Origin: Stenotrophomonas oahuensis
Lineage (GTDB): Bacteria > Pseudomonadota > Gammaproteobacteria > Xanthomonadales > Xanthomonadaceae
Reading direction: 5' to 3'
Length of the DNA stretch: 64,000 nt
NCBI RefSeq assembly: GCF_031834595.1
Contig: NZ_CP115541.1
Span: 3,838,501-3,902,500 of the forward strand
In this document: one piece after another, positions 17,769-28,531 of the stretch
Layout: each line of letters begins with the position of its first letter
Numbering within the stretch: the first letter of the stretch is position 1
Made by a program: the position numbers and the translations under genes
The notes under the pieces: generated by a model
Told to the model about the DNA's origin: nothing
Databases searched by the model: none
Seen by the model: only the letters and a program-made list of their open reading frames with translations

Positions 17769-19387
17769 GCCGTGCCACGCCCAGCCAGGTAATTGAGGCG
17801 TTTGGGCGCGAAGGGTTCGACTTCGCAGGCATGGCCGACAACGGTTGGTTCCGGGTTTCCGGGCGTCTGTTCTCGGACGTCACTCCGGAAGGTGTGCCAT
17901 GCGAAATAGTACTGGATCCCAACTTCTTTGAACTCCCGCGCTTCCGGCTGCTCGAGATTCCCTCCCATCTTCCTGCCGCAGTCCCGCACCTCAACGCCAA
18001 TGGCGGGCTTTGCTACATCGCCAATGGCACGGTGACGTTGGACATCTTTGACCCGATCGGCCAATCGCTGGCTTGCCTGCGGCAGGCGCAGCATGTGTTT
18101 GATCGGATCATGCGGGGGGAGATGGTAGAAGACCTGACCGAGGAGTTCTACGCGTATTGGAATGGTGCGTATTGCCTTTCCGACCTCGACGGAAGTGCTC
18201 AGGGACGCCAGGAGTGCTTCATCGTGGAGGGTAACGAACGCCCGATCTGGTTCGTTACAAACAACCTTGCGCGAACCAAGAAGAAGGCTGAACTACTAGG
18301 ATTCACCCCAACCGAAAGGACCACCCCGACCTACAGAATAAAGACCACTGCGCAACCACGCCCTGTCCCAGGCGTGTGGCCGCCCACCACCGTCAGCTCG
18401 CTGTTGACATGGCAAAGCCAACTGGACAGTCGCTGCAGGCGAAGCATCCATCGTCGTATCCAGCAAGGTGAGCGCGATCGCCTCAACGCGCTTCTTATTC
18501 TGATCGACTCACCAAAGATGACGTATGCCTTTGGAGTCATCTATGAGCGAGATGAGCAGGCTCCGAAGGTGAAGTTTGCAGATCGGCGAGATCGGACGCT
18601 GGGATTGGCAATACTTCCATTTTCCGTATTCAGGATTGATGAGCGCTACATTGCCGAGCGCAATATCCCAGGGCGTTCCACGCTTGCTGGGAAGGCAATC
18701 GCTTTGATTGGCTGTGGGACAATAGGGGGCTTCCTGGCCGAAATGCTGGTCAAGGCGGGCGCAGGAACTCAGGGTGGCACGCTGAAACTGATCGATTTCG
18801 ACACTCTAGTACCACAGAATCTGGGGCGTCACCGATTGGGGTTTCCCTCCCTGCTTCAGAAAAAATCCGTGGCCATGGCTGATGAACTTCGCCGCTTGGC
18901 ACCTGGCGTATCGATTGAAGCGGTCACCCAGGATGCCCGGGAAGTCGACCTGCCCGATCAACACCTTCTCATTGATGCGACCGGCGAGGAGTCCTTGGGC
19001 CATTGGCTGGCGAACTACTACCCACGGCCGACTCAGGTGCTTTCCGTCTGGATTGAGGGGCCAGGAATTGCCGTGCGCACGTTGCTTAGAACAGCCCAGG
19101 GCGGCTGCTATCGGTGTCTTTGGGAATTCACTCGGCGTGGAGAGATGCGCTCGACCACCGAGCCTTTGCCCAGCATTCTGGCAGGGCACGGGTGCGAGGG
19201 ATTGTATGTGCCTTTCGGCGCCTCGGTTTCCATTCAAGCAGCTAGCTTGGGGGTAGATGCGGCGCTCGATTGGGCCAATGACATCGTCTCCCCCGCTCTG
19301 CGCACGCAAGTGCTTAACCGTGACTTCGCACAAGCTACGCCGGACGGTGATCTGCCAATTGAACGCGGATGCCCAGCATGCCACTGA
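17765..19387 (+). CDS. cap2: Cap2 E2-E1 fusion, ubiquitin-like ligase of CBASS
   Basis: 540 residues. The N-terminal 150 residues are an E2-like domain with [14 protein letters not shown] (Cys 83 is the likely catalytic residue). After a linker domain comes the E1/ThiF-type adenylation domain beginning at [14 protein letters not shown], with [15 protein letters not shown] for nucleotide and metal binding. Conserved cysteines follow in [10 protein letters not shown] and AGHGCEGLY. In type II CBASS, Cap2 conjugates the CD-NTase C-terminus to targets and so primes it. The end overlaps the cap3 start by 19 bp. The E2-E1 fusion marks the full (not short) type II system. Confidence 0.92.
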   Translation: MSRATPSQVIEAFGREGFDFAGMADNGWFRVSGRLFSDVTPEGVPCEIVLDPNFFELPRFRLLEIPSHLPAAVPHLNANGGLCYIANGTVTLDIFDPIGQSLACLRQAQHVFDRIMRGEMVEDLTEEFYAYWNGAYCLSDLDGSAQGRQECFIVEGNERPIWFVTNNLARTKKKAELLGFTPTERTTPTYRIKTTAQPRPVPGVWPPTTVSSLLTWQSQLDSRCRRSIHRRIQQGERDRLNALLILIDSPKMTYAFGVIYERDEQAPKVKFADRRDRTLGLAILPFSVFRIDERYIAERNIPGRSTLAGKAIALIGCGTIGGFLAEMLVKAGAGTQGGTLKLIDFDTLVPQNLGRHRLGFPSLLQKKSVAMADELRRLAPGVSIEAVTQDAREVDLPDQHLLIDATGEESLGHWLANYYPRPTQVLSVWIEGPGIAVRTLLRTAQGGCYRCLWEFTRRGEMRSTTEPLPSILAGHGCEGLYVPFGASVSIQAASLGVDAALDWANDIVSPALRTQVLNRDFAQATPDGDLPIERGCPACH

Positions 19388-19854
19388 CGAATGACTGGTC
19401 CAGCCGTGATCAGCGCAAGCTAATCCATCTTTCGCCAGACACTTTGGGTGTGTTTGCCCGCTACGTACAAGACAGCGATGAAGCTCCCGAGTCAGGCGGG
19501 CTACTTCTTGGGACAGTTCATGGCGAGCATCTCATCATTGAACAGGCCACCGCTCCAACCGTCTGGGATCTTAGGCTGCGGACTTTTTTCCACCGGTCCG
19601 CTATCGGTCACGCCAAACTTGCGCTTGATCGATGGCGTGCCTCCCGTGGCACCGTGCGGTATCTGGGCGAGTGGCACACCCACCCGGAGGACTACCCTAT
19701 CCCGTCTGGGTTGGACCGCTCGGAGTGGCGCAGACTGGCCGCGGGTAGAAGAGACAAGCGACCTCAGCTTTCGATCATCGTCGGACGACACGGGCTCCAC
19801 GTCGAGCTTGTCCACAGTGACGGCAATGGCGTCTATTTTCAGCCCTATCAGTAG
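19369..19854 (+). CDS. cap3: Cap3 JAMM-family deconjugating peptidase of CBASS
   Basis: 161 residues from the first ATG; a second in-frame ATG at 19378 is equally possible. It has the JAMM/MPN+ zinc signature: the Glu of ESGGLLLG, then GEWHTHPEDYPIPSGLDRSE with the two histidines and the downstream Ser and Asp. Cap3 removes CD-NTase from its conjugates and thereby opposes Cap2. It is the last gene of the CBASS operon. Confidence 0.92.
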   Translation: MPSMPLTNDWSSRDQRKLIHLSPDTLGVFARYVQDSDEAPESGGLLLGTVHGEHLIIEQATAPTVWDLRLRTFFHRSAIGHAKLALDRWRASRGTVRYLGEWHTHPEDYPIPSGLDRSEWRRLAAGRRDKRPQLSIIVGRHGLHVELVHSDGNGVYFQPYQ

Positions 19855-20316
19855 GGGCGTTGGTCCGTCGGGTAAGGAGTATCCCTCGCGCTGCCCCAGC
19901 CCCAGTAGAGGGTTGCGACGGCGGCTTTTCTTGCTTCCAATAAGCTTCCCCTCTAAGCAACACTCTGGGCTGCTATTGGCATAACTGGTACCAAGACTGC
20001 GAAATGCAGTCTTTGGCAGCTGGGGTGCTTAAACTCCTGGATACAGGCCCCCACTCGCCCGTATTGGCCTGATGAAGAAGCTCTGATACTTCGAGCGCGT
20101 CTACGTCCAGACCGATACGCCACTCAGTCAGAACTCATTGGATGATGCACTGGGCGGACTGGATGACGGGCGAATTTCAGAAACGTTGGAATCACAGGTG
20201 CGGTACTGACCCCATCTGATGCTGCACTACTCCGAGCGGCAATCGCATGCTTCACCGGGGCATTACGACCCCCAGATCACGATTTGACTGTCTGGCGATC
20301 GGACCTGGAGAGTGCC
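19855..20316. other. Intergenic region after CBASS
   Basis: About 460 bp without a credible gene. It contains the dyad AAGACTGC/GCAGTCTT (19993-20000/20006-20013), which is both a possible terminator stem for the CBASS operon (no clear T-run) and half of a repeat shared with 36148-36177. Beyond that the sequence looks like decayed or non-coding DNA at a module junction. Confidence 0.5.
19988..20017 (+). repeat. 30-bp dyad repeat, copy A (left of the metal-resistance block)
   Basis: GTACCAAGACTGCGAAATGC followed by AGTCTTTGGC. The copy at 36148-36177 matches at 25 of 30 positions (19 of the first 20) in the same orientation. Copy A is more symmetric than copy B. The two flank a 16-kb block of arsenic and cation resistance genes. 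Confidence 0.5.
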
Positions 20317-20964
20317 ATGAACGAAATGCCGCAACCGTCATTGGATTCCGAGCTTGCACGTGTTGAAACGAAGGTCATTCTGTTAGGTAGAGCTGTAGAG
20401 CAGTAGTTGGTGGACACCGGTTGGATGATCCGCCACCCCGGGCGATCCTTAGGGCAGTCGATTGAGCAGCAGCGGCTCGAACTGCACCGGGCCGCCGAAG
20501 AGTGCGAGGAGGCGGCGATCGGCGTTGTAGCTGATCATGCTGCCGAGACCTTGGATCTGAGGCATATGCTTGCGGTGATCCGAATAGCCTCTGAGCTTAA
20601 ACAGGCAGGAATTCTGTCCTGCTCAGTAGCGGAGCATCTTCAGGATATGACTCTGGCTAGGCCAGAAGATCTGACTGGGTCACTTCTGGAGATGATCGAG
20701 CTGGCTCAGATTCAACTCCGAGATGCCTGTGTCGCGTTCGAGAAGCGAGATGCTGACCTGGCGAAACGTGCTCTTGAACATGAGGATGCCATCTCCGGCC
20801 TCCATTCAATTCTGTTCAAGGAAATTCTTCAGGGAATTTCCGATCAAGACAAAGTCTCGGTAGAGCTCGTCCACCTCCTCTATGTCATCAAGAGTCTTGA
20901 GAAGATCGGAGACCATGCGACAGAAATAGCGTCCAGTGTCATTGCGCTCTCGAACGACCATTAG
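20317..20964 (+). pseudogene. phoU: PhoU-domain gene interrupted by an in-frame amber codon
   Basis: From the ATG at 20317 (GGAG upstream) the frame encodes 29 residues ending in VILLGRAVEQ, then TAG at 20404, then continues without shift for a further 185 codons with a PhoU-like helical bundle (MLAVIRIASELKQAG, then KSLEKIGDHATEIASSVI). The later part shows the conserved helix ending ekIGDHa.eIa typical of PhoU. PhoU proteins modulate phosphate uptake by Pst, and arsenate enters cells by that route, so it fits the arsenic cluster beside it. Translation might restart at TTG 20407 or ATG 20425. I treat it as broken, but a sequencing error at one base would explain it equally well. Confidence 0.75.
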
Positions 20965-20975
20965 ACTGATGTCTT

Positions 20976-21410
20976 TCAGAGTTCCTTCCGCATCACCGCG
21001 CATGTGGCCGGACACAACGTGGAGAATTGGCTGGTTTCCCGGATCAGGAGTGGAACATCCTCTCTCGCCACCATGCTGAAACCAACTCCCTGAAAGAAGT
21101 GGCTCGATGACGTTGTCAGCAGGTAGAGGCCATGTACTCCTGACCTCTGCGCAACTTCCACTGCATGGGCGACGAGGGCCTGCCCGAATCCGTTTCGTTG
21201 ATGCTGCGTCTTTACAGCGAGCGACCGCAGCAGGGCCAGATTGCCATGAGGCTCGATCGCCACCACACCACAGAGAGTGTGATCTTCAAAAATGCCATAG
21301 AAGATGGCTCCACTTCGGCCTTCAACTAGATCTTCGGTAGGAAGTTCCACCTCTTTCAGCAGCTCCATCACTTCAGTACTGAGCAAGACCGGTCGTATTG
21401 ATGTGGTCAT
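20976..21410 (-). CDS. arsN2: ArsN2-type GNAT acetyltransferase
   Basis: 144 residues, a single GNAT fold: GVVAIEPHG, then LLRSLAVKTQHQRNGFGQAL with the acetyl-CoA pyrophosphate loop (Q-x-x-G-x-G/A type), and YLLTTSSSHFFQGVGF. The LLRSLAV and LYLLTT..HFF..VGF pattern and the end PATCAVM match arsenic resistance N-acetyltransferases of the ArsN2 group, found in ars operons and thought to act on modified arsenicals. It is the last gene of the minus-strand ars operon, 2 bp after the MFS gene. The substrate is not provable from sequence. Confidence 0.8.
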   Translation of the reverse strand: MTTSIRPVLLSTEVMELLKEVELPTEDLVEGRSGAIFYGIFEDHTLCGVVAIEPHGNLALLRSLAVKTQHQRNGFGQALVAHAVEVAQRSGVHGLYLLTTSSSHFFQGVGFSMVAREDVPLLIRETSQFSTLCPATCAVMRKEL

Positions 21411-21412
21411 GG

Positions 21413-22705
21413 TCAGTCGGGCTGGCGTTTGTCATTGGAAGTGCGCGCGGCAGTTGATGCGGGTGCCAAGCCCGCCTGCGCTGCCCCGATCATGCCCCGC
21501 ATCTTCGCCGGCAGCCAGCAGCTTCCCGCCAGGGAAACAGTGGCAAGCAGCGCCAACAGGCAGATCAGCCAGACAGGCCCGGTTCGATCCAGCGCGATGG
21601 CTGCGAGCGGCGGTGCCGCCGCCTGTGCCAGCAGCATGGGGCGGGCAAGTTGGCCCATGGTCCTGCCGTAGTCCGCCGATCCGATCAAGGCCAGCGGGAG
21701 GGTGCCGCGGGCTACCGTGAGTATCCCGTTGCCGGCACCGTAGATGACGAATGCAATGATCGCGACCCATGGGTCTCCGATGAGTAGCAGCAAGAGTGCA
21801 GCCAATGTCGCTGCAATTCCAATGCGCGCAGACCAGGTCGGATGCACGCCTTGTCCAAAGTACATCTCGAGCAAACGAGCGATGACCTGGGCGGGGCCGA
21901 TCACCATCCCAGCGAGCAGCGCCACCGATGGTGCCAGCCCGATGGCACCGAGCAGCGCAATCAGATGCACCGACAAGGTCGCCATGATCGCCGCCTGGCA
22001 GGTCAGCAAGAGGCCAATGAGCACAAGCCAGTGTGCAGGCGGTACTGCAGCCAGAACGGTTGCTGCAGATCTGGTGGAAGCGGCAGCGGCGGCTGAGGGA
22101 TGCGAACTTACGCCAGTACGGGGTCGGTGCTTCGCAATGGCGAGCAAGTGGATGGGCAATGCGACAAGCAGGTTTAATGCGGCTGCTACCCACAACGCGC
22201 CGCGCCATCCCACGGTCTCGTCAAGGTAGGTCAGCGCTGGCCAGCCCAGCGTGCTTGCAAAGCCAGCCACCAAGGTCAGGCCGGCAATGGATCGCTTCGC
22301 GTTTGACCCGAGCAGCTGTCCAAGTGTCGAAAACGCAGCGTCATACAGGCCTGCAGACATGGCAACGCCCAGTACCACCCAGCCAAGGTAATAGGCAGCT
22401 GGGGAGTGGGACGTGGCCAGCATCGCCAGGCCCATGGCAAACACTACCGAGCTGACCGCCAGTACGGTGCGCCCTCCCCGCCTGTCGATGGCCCGGCCGG
22501 CCAGGGGAGCCAGAAGTCCGGCTGTGACCAGCCCAGCGGAGAGGCCTCCCACCAACAGCCCGAGCGACCAGCCGGTGCTTTTGGACATCGGATGCGCCAG
22601 AACGGCCAACAGGTAATAGCTGCTGGCCCACGCAATGATCTGGCCCACCCCCAGCGCAACGATCAGCCGGGTCAGCTTTTGCGGCTGCGTGGACGGGCTC
22701 TGCAT
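21413..22705 (-). CDS. MFS transporter of the ars operon (ArsK-like candidate)
   Basis: 430 residues with about twelve hydrophobic segments. The loop between TM2 and TM3 carries the MFS signature as GRAIDRRGGR. It lies between arsC and arsN2 on the minus strand, so an arsenical is the likely substrate; MFS pumps of ars operons include ArsK and ArsJ, and I cannot decide between ArsK and an unnamed family. ArsJ usually pairs with a GAPDH gene, which is absent. The C-terminal tail is basic and cytoplasmic. Confidence 0.8.
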   Translation of the reverse strand: MQSPSTQPQKLTRLIVALGVGQIIAWASSYYLLAVLAHPMSKSTGWSLGLLVGGLSAGLVTAGLLAPLAGRAIDRRGGRTVLAVSSVVFAMGLAMLATSHSPAAYYLGWVVLGVAMSAGLYDAAFSTLGQLLGSNAKRSIAGLTLVAGFASTLGWPALTYLDETVGWRGALWVAAALNLLVALPIHLLAIAKHRPRTGVSSHPSAAAAASTRSAATVLAAVPPAHWLVLIGLLLTCQAAIMATLSVHLIALLGAIGLAPSVALLAGMVIGPAQVIARLLEMYFGQGVHPTWSARIGIAATLAALLLLLIGDPWVAIIAFVIYGAGNGILTVARGTLPLALIGSADYGRTMGQLARPMLLAQAAAPPLAAIALDRTGPVWLICLLALLATVSLAGSCWLPAKMRGMIGAAQAGLAPASTAARTSNDKRQPD

Positions 22706-22735
22706 GCTCTCGAACTCTCCCTGGTGTTCAGCTGC

Positions 22736-23155
22736 TCAGCGGACGCGCTTGCCGTCCTGATCGATCACCACTTCGCCATCTTCCTTGGTAAAGGGCTCGT
22801 GGACTGCTGGCAGGATGTCCAGAACCACCTCGGAGGGTCGGCACAGGCGCGTGCCCATGGTGGTCTGGACGAAGGGGCGATTGATGAGGATTGGATTGGC
22901 CAGCATGGCATCCAGCAATGCGTCCTCGCTCAACGTGGGATCGTCCAACCCCAGTTCCAGATAGGGTGTGCCCTTCTGGCGGATCGCACCGCGAACATCC
23001 AATCCGGCGGCGGCAATCATCTCGACAAGGCGCGCTCGGCTGGGTGGGTCGACCAGGTACTCAATCACTTCCGGCTCAATGCCGGCGTGGCGAATCAACG
23101 CCAAGGTGTTTCGCGAGGTGCCGCACTTGGGGTTGTGATAGATGACAGCGTTCAT
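22736..23155 (-). CDS. arsC: Arsenate reductase ArsC, glutaredoxin-linked type
   Basis: 139 residues. [16 protein letters not shown] holds the catalytic Cys (about 12), and the Arg residues of the ArsC fold are in ILINRPFV and TRLCRPSE. This is the ArsC/Spx-like (E. coli plasmid R773) type that uses glutathione and glutaredoxin to reduce arsenate to arsenite. It overlaps arsH by 4 bp. Two further arsenate reductases of the unrelated low-molecular-weight phosphatase type occur at 24275 and 27939, so this locus encodes both mechanisms. Confidence 0.93.
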   Translation of the reverse strand: MNAVIYHNPKCGTSRNTLALIRHAGIEPEVIEYLVDPPSRARLVEMIAAAGLDVRGAIRQKGTPYLELGLDDPTLSEDALLDAMLANPILINRPFVQTTMGTRLCRPSEVVLDILPAVHEPFTKEDGEVVIDQDGKRVR

Positions 23156-23892
23156 GCGTCCTCCTTTTCATTCAATGAAGTCTCGACGACGCCGGCCGCG
23201 GCGGTCAGGGCGGCCGCTTCGACTGCCCCTTTCCGTTCGCTGTAGCGATCAACCAGGTAGTCACTGCGGCCACGCACCAGCAGGGTGAACTTGACCAGTT
23301 CTTCCATCACATCCACGACGCGATCGTAGTAGGCCGACGGCTTCATTCGCCCATCGTCATCGAACTCCTGCCAGGCCTTGGCGACCGAGGACTGGTTCGG
23401 AATCGTCACCATCCGCATCCAGCGGCCGAGTACGCGCAACGCATTGACCACGTTGAAGGACTGGGAGCCGCCACAGACCTGCATCACGGCCAGGGTGCGA
23501 CCTTGGGTCGGGCGCACGCTCCCCTCTTCCAGCGGCAGCCAGTCAATCTGGTTTTTGAACACAGCGGTCAAGGTGCCGTGGCGTTCCGGGCTGACCCACA
23601 CGTGCCCTTCGGACCACAAAGAAGCCTGGCGCAGCTCCTGCACCTTGGGGTGGGACGCGGGCACCGAATCAAGCATCGGCAGCTCATGCGGGTCGAACAG
23701 TCGGGTCTCTGCGCCCAGATGTTCCAGCAACCGCTGCGCCTCCAAAGCGAGCTTGCGGCTGAAGGACTGCGGGCGTAGGGACCCATACAGGATCAGGATT
23801 CTGGGGCGGTGTGGCGCAGCATTCGGCTCGCTCAGTTTTTCGGCCACCGGAGGGTTCAAGGCACCGGGGACGACATTGGGAAGGTGTTGCAT
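23152..23892 (-). CDS. arsH: ArsH, NADPH-dependent FMN reductase of arsenical resistance
   Basis: 246 residues. [19 protein letters not shown] is the flavodoxin-like FMN phosphate loop, and [20 protein letters not shown] is the block typical of ArsH. ArsH oxidises trivalent organoarsenicals (for example methylarsenite and herbicide derivatives) to less toxic pentavalent forms. It is the first gene of the minus-strand operon arsH-arsC-MFS-arsN2, divergent from arsR, with 41 bp between the start codons containing the likely ArsR operator. Confidence 0.93.
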   Translation of the reverse strand: MQHLPNVVPGALNPPVAEKLSEPNAAPHRPRILILYGSLRPQSFSRKLALEAQRLLEHLGAETRLFDPHELPMLDSVPASHPKVQELRQASLWSEGHVWVSPERHGTLTAVFKNQIDWLPLEEGSVRPTQGRTLAVMQVCGGSQSFNVVNALRVLGRWMRMVTIPNQSSVAKAWQEFDDDGRMKPSAYYDRVVDVMEELVKFTLLVRGRSDYLVDRYSERKGAVEAAALTAAAGVVETSLNEKEDA

Positions 23893-23917
23893 CGGGGGTT
23901 GTCCTGCTCATTCGATT

Positions 23918-23933
23918 CGACTATTCTAGAAGA
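23918..23933. promoter_or_regulatory. Candidate ArsR operator between arsH and arsR
   Basis: TTCTAGAA (23924-23931) is a perfect 8-bp palindrome inside CTATTCTAGAAGAAT in the 41-bp arsH-arsR gap. ArsR-type sites usually contain such AT-centred dyads next to the -10 region. Given its place it could control both operons at once. Confidence 0.5.
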
Positions 23934-24248
23934 ATGGAACATACAAGCGCAACCCACGCCCTCGCTGCCCTGGGCCACGCCACCCGGCTTTCCATCTTCC
24001 GCCTGCTGGTCCAGGCCGGAAGTGGCGGCAAGCTGGCCGGCGACATTGCCCAGGCCCTCTCCCTTCCCGGTGCCACCCTCTCCTTCCATCTGAAGGAGTT
24101 GCTGGCTGCCGGCCTGATTACCGCCGAGCAGCGCGGTCGCACCATCTGCTACCGGGCCGAGTTCGAGGCGATGAGCGCGCTGGTGGCCTACCTGACCGAA
24201 AACTGCTGCGCCGACGAACAGGCCTGCGAACGTCCTGCTGGCTGCTGA
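23934..24248 (+). CDS. arsR: ArsR arsenite-responsive repressor
   Basis: 104 residues from the ATG at 23934; upstream codons in frame have no ribosome binding site and would run through the operator. It is a winged helix (LAGDIAQALSLPGATLSFHL, then KELLAAGLI and GRTICYRAEF). The arsenite site is not the CVC of E. coli-type ArsR but a C-terminal trio, NCCADEQAC (Cys 91, 92, 98), with exactly the spacing described for the Acidithiobacillus ferrooxidans type. It heads the plus-strand operon arsR-arsC-acr3-trxB-arsO and probably also represses arsH. Confidence 0.92.
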   Translation: MEHTSATHALAALGHATRLSIFRLLVQAGSGGKLAGDIAQALSLPGATLSFHLKELLAAGLITAEQRGRTICYRAEFEAMSALVAYLTENCCADEQACERPAGC

Positions 24249-24274
24249 CCTCCTCCCTTTTAGAGATCGCTTAC

Positions 24275-24766
24275 ATGAGCCGTCGTGTTCTGTTCTTGTG
24301 TACCGGCAACTCCGCGCGCAGCGTGCTTGCCGAATCGACCCTCAAAAAATGGGGCGAAGGCCGCTATCTATCCTTCAGTGCGGGCAGCCAGCCGGCCGGT
24401 CGCGTCAATCCCTTTGCCATTGCCCAGCTAGAGCGCGAAGGATTCCCGGTCCAGGGCATGCGCAGCAAGTCGTGGGACGAATTTGCCGAAGTCGATGCCG
24501 CTGCCATGGACCTGATCGTCACCGTGTGTGACAGCGCGGCCGCCGAGGCGTGCCCGGTGGTGTTTGGTGACTTCGTACGCGTCCATTGGGGCCTGTTCGA
24601 CCCGGCCGGCGTGGAAGGTTCGGATACGCAGAAGGCAGAAGCCTTCGACCGCGCCCATCAGATCATCAAGCGACGCCTGCAGGCCTTCCTGGAGATTCCT
24701 GACAGCGCCTGGGACGACCGCGTGGCGCTGAAGGCCCGCCTCGACCCGATCGCGCAGATCGACTAA
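24275..24766 (+). CDS. arsC: Arsenate reductase ArsC, LMW phosphatase-like, copy 1
   Basis: 163 residues. The phosphatase-type loop is [15 protein letters not shown] (CX5R at the start), the further cysteines of the thioredoxin-linked relay are around [13 protein letters not shown], and the Asp loop is LFDPAGVEG. This type reduces arsenate with electrons from thioredoxin, or mycothiol in other bacteria; a thioredoxin reductase gene follows two genes later in the same operon. It lies 26 bp after arsR. Confidence 0.92.
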   Translation: MSRRVLFLCTGNSARSVLAESTLKKWGEGRYLSFSAGSQPAGRVNPFAIAQLEREGFPVQGMRSKSWDEFAEVDAAAMDLIVTVCDSAAAEACPVVFGDFVRVHWGLFDPAGVEGSDTQKAEAFDRAHQIIKRRLQAFLEIPDSAWDDRVALKARLDPIAQID

Positions 24767-24786
24767 CCGCTTTTACGAGACCTGCC

Positions 24787-25845
24787 ATGACCACTGATTC
24801 CACCCGCCTGTCCTTCCTGGACCGGTACCTCACGCTCTGGATTTTCCTGGCGATGGCCCTGGGCGTCGGCTTGGGCGCGATGTTCGAAGGCGTGCCCAGC
24901 GCGCTCCACAGCCTGTCGATTGGGTCGACCAACATCCCGATCGCCATTGGCCTGATCCTGATGATGTATCCGCCGCTGGCCAAGGTGAAGTACGAAGAGC
25001 TGCCCAAGGTATTCGCCGACAAGCGCGTACTGATGCTTTCCCTGGTGCAGAACTGGATCATCGGTCCGTTCCTGATGTTCGGCTTGGCGGTGCTGTTCCT
25101 GCGCGACTACCCCGAATACATGACCGGCCTGATCCTGATTGGCCTGGCACGCTGCATCGCCATGGTGCTGGTGTGGAATCAGCTTGCTCGCGGAGATGGG
25201 CAGTATGTGGCGGGCTTGGTGGCTTTCAACTCGATCTTCCAGATCGCGCTGTTCAGTGTGTATGCGTGGTTCTTCCTGTCGTGGTTGCCGCCAGTGTTCG
25301 GCCTGGAGGGCAGCGTGATCGACGTCAGCTTCTGGACCATTGCCGAGGCGGTACTGATCTATCTTGGCATCCCCTTCCTTGCAGGATTCCTTACCAGCCG
25401 CTGGCTCAAAGCGCGTAAGGGCGTGCGCTGGTATGAAGAGAAGTTCCTGCCGGCGATCAGTCCGATCACCCTGGGGGCGCTGCTCTTCACGATCGTTGCA
25501 ATGTTCAGCCTGAAGGGGGGTGATGTGCTGCGCATCCCGATGGATGCAGTGCGCATCGCGATCCCGTTGACGCTGTATTTCATCATTCAGTTCGTGCTGA
25601 GTTTCCTGATGGGCAAGTTCATTGCCAAGGACTACCCACGCACGACGGCGATCGCCTTCACTGCCGCGGGCAACAACTTCGAGCTGGCCATTGCGGTCGC
25701 TATTGCCGCCTTTGGCCTGGCCTCGCCGGTCGCCTTTGCGGCGGTCATCGGTCCGCTGGTGGAGGTGCCGGTGCTGATCCTGTTGGTCCATGTCGCCCTG
25801 CGGCTGGGCAAGCGCTACTTTCCTGCCGACGCACGGAGTCATTGA
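24787..25845 (+). CDS. acr3: Acr3-type arsenite efflux permease
   Basis: 352 residues, ten hydrophobic segments. The fourth segment contains [12 protein letters not shown] with the conserved cysteine required for arsenite transport in Acr3, and [19 protein letters not shown] is the conserved block of the ninth. This is the membrane pump that removes arsenite made by the ArsC enzymes. It follows arsC by 20 bp and precedes trxB by 3 bp, so it is surely in one operon. Confidence 0.94.
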   Translation: MTTDSTRLSFLDRYLTLWIFLAMALGVGLGAMFEGVPSALHSLSIGSTNIPIAIGLILMMYPPLAKVKYEELPKVFADKRVLMLSLVQNWIIGPFLMFGLAVLFLRDYPEYMTGLILIGLARCIAMVLVWNQLARGDGQYVAGLVAFNSIFQIALFSVYAWFFLSWLPPVFGLEGSVIDVSFWTIAEAVLIYLGIPFLAGFLTSRWLKARKGVRWYEEKFLPAISPITLGALLFTIVAMFSLKGGDVLRIPMDAVRIAIPLTLYFIIQFVLSFLMGKFIAKDYPRTTAIAFTAAGNNFELAIAVAIAAFGLASPVAFAAVIGPLVEVPVLILLVHVALRLGKRYFPADARSH

Positions 25846-26835
<990 letters not shown>

Positions 26836-26859
26836 GTGAGGCGGCGCGAGGGAGCACAG

Positions 26860-27942
26860 ATGGACAGCGTCGATGTGGTGGTAATCGGAGGTGGCCAGTC
26901 GGGTCTTTCGGCCGGCTATTTCCTGCGCCGCAGCGGGCTGTCTTATGTAATTCTCGATGCGGAAACGTCGCCCGGCGGCGCATGGCAGCACGCCTGGCAC
27001 TCGCTGCATCTGTTTTCCCCGGCGGGCTGGAGCTCCATTCCCGGATGGCCCATGCCCGCTAGCCAAGGCCCCTACCCTGCGCGTGCCGAAGTGCTCGCCT
27101 ATCTGGCGCAGTACGAACAGAAATATGCGCTGACCATCCTTCGCCCCATCCGCGTGCAACGAGTCAGCCGCTTTGGCGAACGGCTGCGCGTGGTGGCCAG
27201 CGACGGTCGGCAATGGTTGGCGCGGGCGGTGATCAGCGCCACCGGAACATGGGGGGAGCCCTACACGCCTGAGTACGAGGGGTTGGAGTCATTTGCGGGG
27301 ATCCAGCTGCATTCCGCTCACTACAGCACCCCTGCTCCGTTCGCCGGAATGCTGGTGGCCATCATCGGTGGTGGCAATTCCGGTGCGCAGATCCTGGCCG
27401 AAGTATCGACGGTGGCGGAAACCACCTGGATCACACAGCACGAACCGGCGTTCCTGGCCGATGACGTCGATGGCCGCGTGCTCTTTGAACGCGCCACTGA
27501 ACGATGGAAGGCGCAGCAGGAAGGTAGGGAGCCCGAGCTGTCGCCAGGCGGTTTCGGCGATATTGTGATGGTGCCGCCGGTGCTCGACGCGCGGGCGCGC
27601 GGGGTACTCGCCGCCGTCCCGCCGCCGTCCCGCTTCTCCCCCACCGGCATGCAATGGGCTGACGGCACCGAACGGGCGTTCGATGCGGTGATCTGGTGTA
27701 CCGGCTTCCGCCCGGCGTTGTCGCACTTGGACGAACTGGCCCTGCTTAACGTGCAGGGCCAGTTCGAAATGGATCACTCCAAGGTTCGCTCTGTTGCAGA
27801 GCCGTCGGTCTGGTTACTGGGCTATGGCGACTGGAACGGCATGGCGTCGGCCACATTAATCGGCGTTACACGCTACGCGCGCGAAGCGGTCAGGCAGATC
27901 AGCGACTACCTCCGACCCTCGGCTTCGTCGACACGCGGTTAG
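26860..27942 (+). CDS. arsO: ArsO-type flavin monooxygenase
   Basis: 360 residues from the ATG at 26860, which has GGGAG upstream. [19 protein letters not shown] is the FAD motif, [20 protein letters not shown] is the typical continuation in ArsO-like proteins, and [12 protein letters not shown] binds NADPH. ArsO genes occur in ars operons and code for putative NAD(P)H-dependent monooxygenases whose exact reaction is not settled. It is the last gene of the plus-strand ars operon and overlaps the convergent arsC at its 3' end by 4 bp. Confidence 0.85.
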   Translation: MDSVDVVVIGGGQSGLSAGYFLRRSGLSYVILDAETSPGGAWQHAWHSLHLFSPAGWSSIPGWPMPASQGPYPARAEVLAYLAQYEQKYALTILRPIRVQRVSRFGERLRVVASDGRQWLARAVISATGTWGEPYTPEYEGLESFAGIQLHSAHYSTPAPFAGMLVAIIGGGNSGAQILAEVSTVAETTWITQHEPAFLADDVDGRVLFERATERWKAQQEGREPELSPGGFGDIVMVPPVLDARARGVLAAVPPPSRFSPTGMQWADGTERAFDAVIWCTGFRPALSHLDELALLNVQGQFEMDHSKVRSVAEPSVWLLGYGDWNGMASATLIGVTRYAREAVRQISDYLRPSASSTRG

Positions 27943-28439
27943 TGATTCGCGCCAACGCCGGCCAGGCTGCGCGCCTCCGTCTGCAGTGTCATCCGGTCCA
28001 ATGCTTCAGGTTTAAGCGCAAGCAACAACGTCAGGCGATGTTGAAGCTGATGAAGTGCTGTCAGGAAGGCCTTATGGACCTGCTCGTCGCTTCCTTGGAC
28101 CGCCGCCGGGTCGGGAATGCCCCAATGAGCCGTGACCGGATGACCAGGCCAAACCGGGCATGCCTCACCTGCTGCACGATCGCACACCGTCACGATCAGA
28201 TCCATGTGCGGCGCATCGTGGCCCGCGAAGACCTCCCACGGCTTGCTGGACAGATTTTCTGTCTCAAACCCCGTCTCCTCAAGCACTTGGATGGCCATGG
28301 GGTGGACCACGCCCTTCGGATGGCTTCCTGCGCTATAGGCGTGTAAGCGCTCGCGACCAAGATGGTTGGCGAGAGCCTCGGCGAGAACGCTCCGTGCCGA
28401 GTTACCCGTGGAAAGGAAAAGAACGTTTAACTTGCGCAT
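27939..28439 (-). CDS. arsC: Arsenate reductase ArsC, LMW phosphatase-like, copy 2
   Basis: 166 residues if started at 28439 (family-like MRKLNVLFL); an ATG 6 codons upstream (28457) is possible, and neither has a good ribosome binding site. The catalytic loop reads [15 protein letters not shown]. Note that the usual CTGNSAR is STGNSAR here: the nucleophilic cysteine of the P-loop is replaced by serine. The later cysteines ([13 protein letters not shown]) are present. The Asp loop IPDPAAVQG is intact. So this copy may be inactive as a classical reductase or have another role. It stands alone on the minus strand, convergent with arsO. Confidence 0.85.
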   Translation of the reverse strand: MRKLNVLFLSTGNSARSVLAEALANHLGRERLHAYSAGSHPKGVVHPMAIQVLEETGFETENLSSKPWEVFAGHDAPHMDLIVTVCDRAAGEACPVWPGHPVTAHWGIPDPAAVQGSDEQVHKAFLTALHQLQHRLTLLLALKPEALDRMTLQTEARSLAGVGANH

Positions 28440-28531
28440 GCCGTTGAAACCATTCATCCGGAATAGTGGAAGTATTCTCCGGGTGTGTGTCCGTTCGATG
28501 ACAGCCCAGGCCTTGGCCCAGAGCTCGACCC

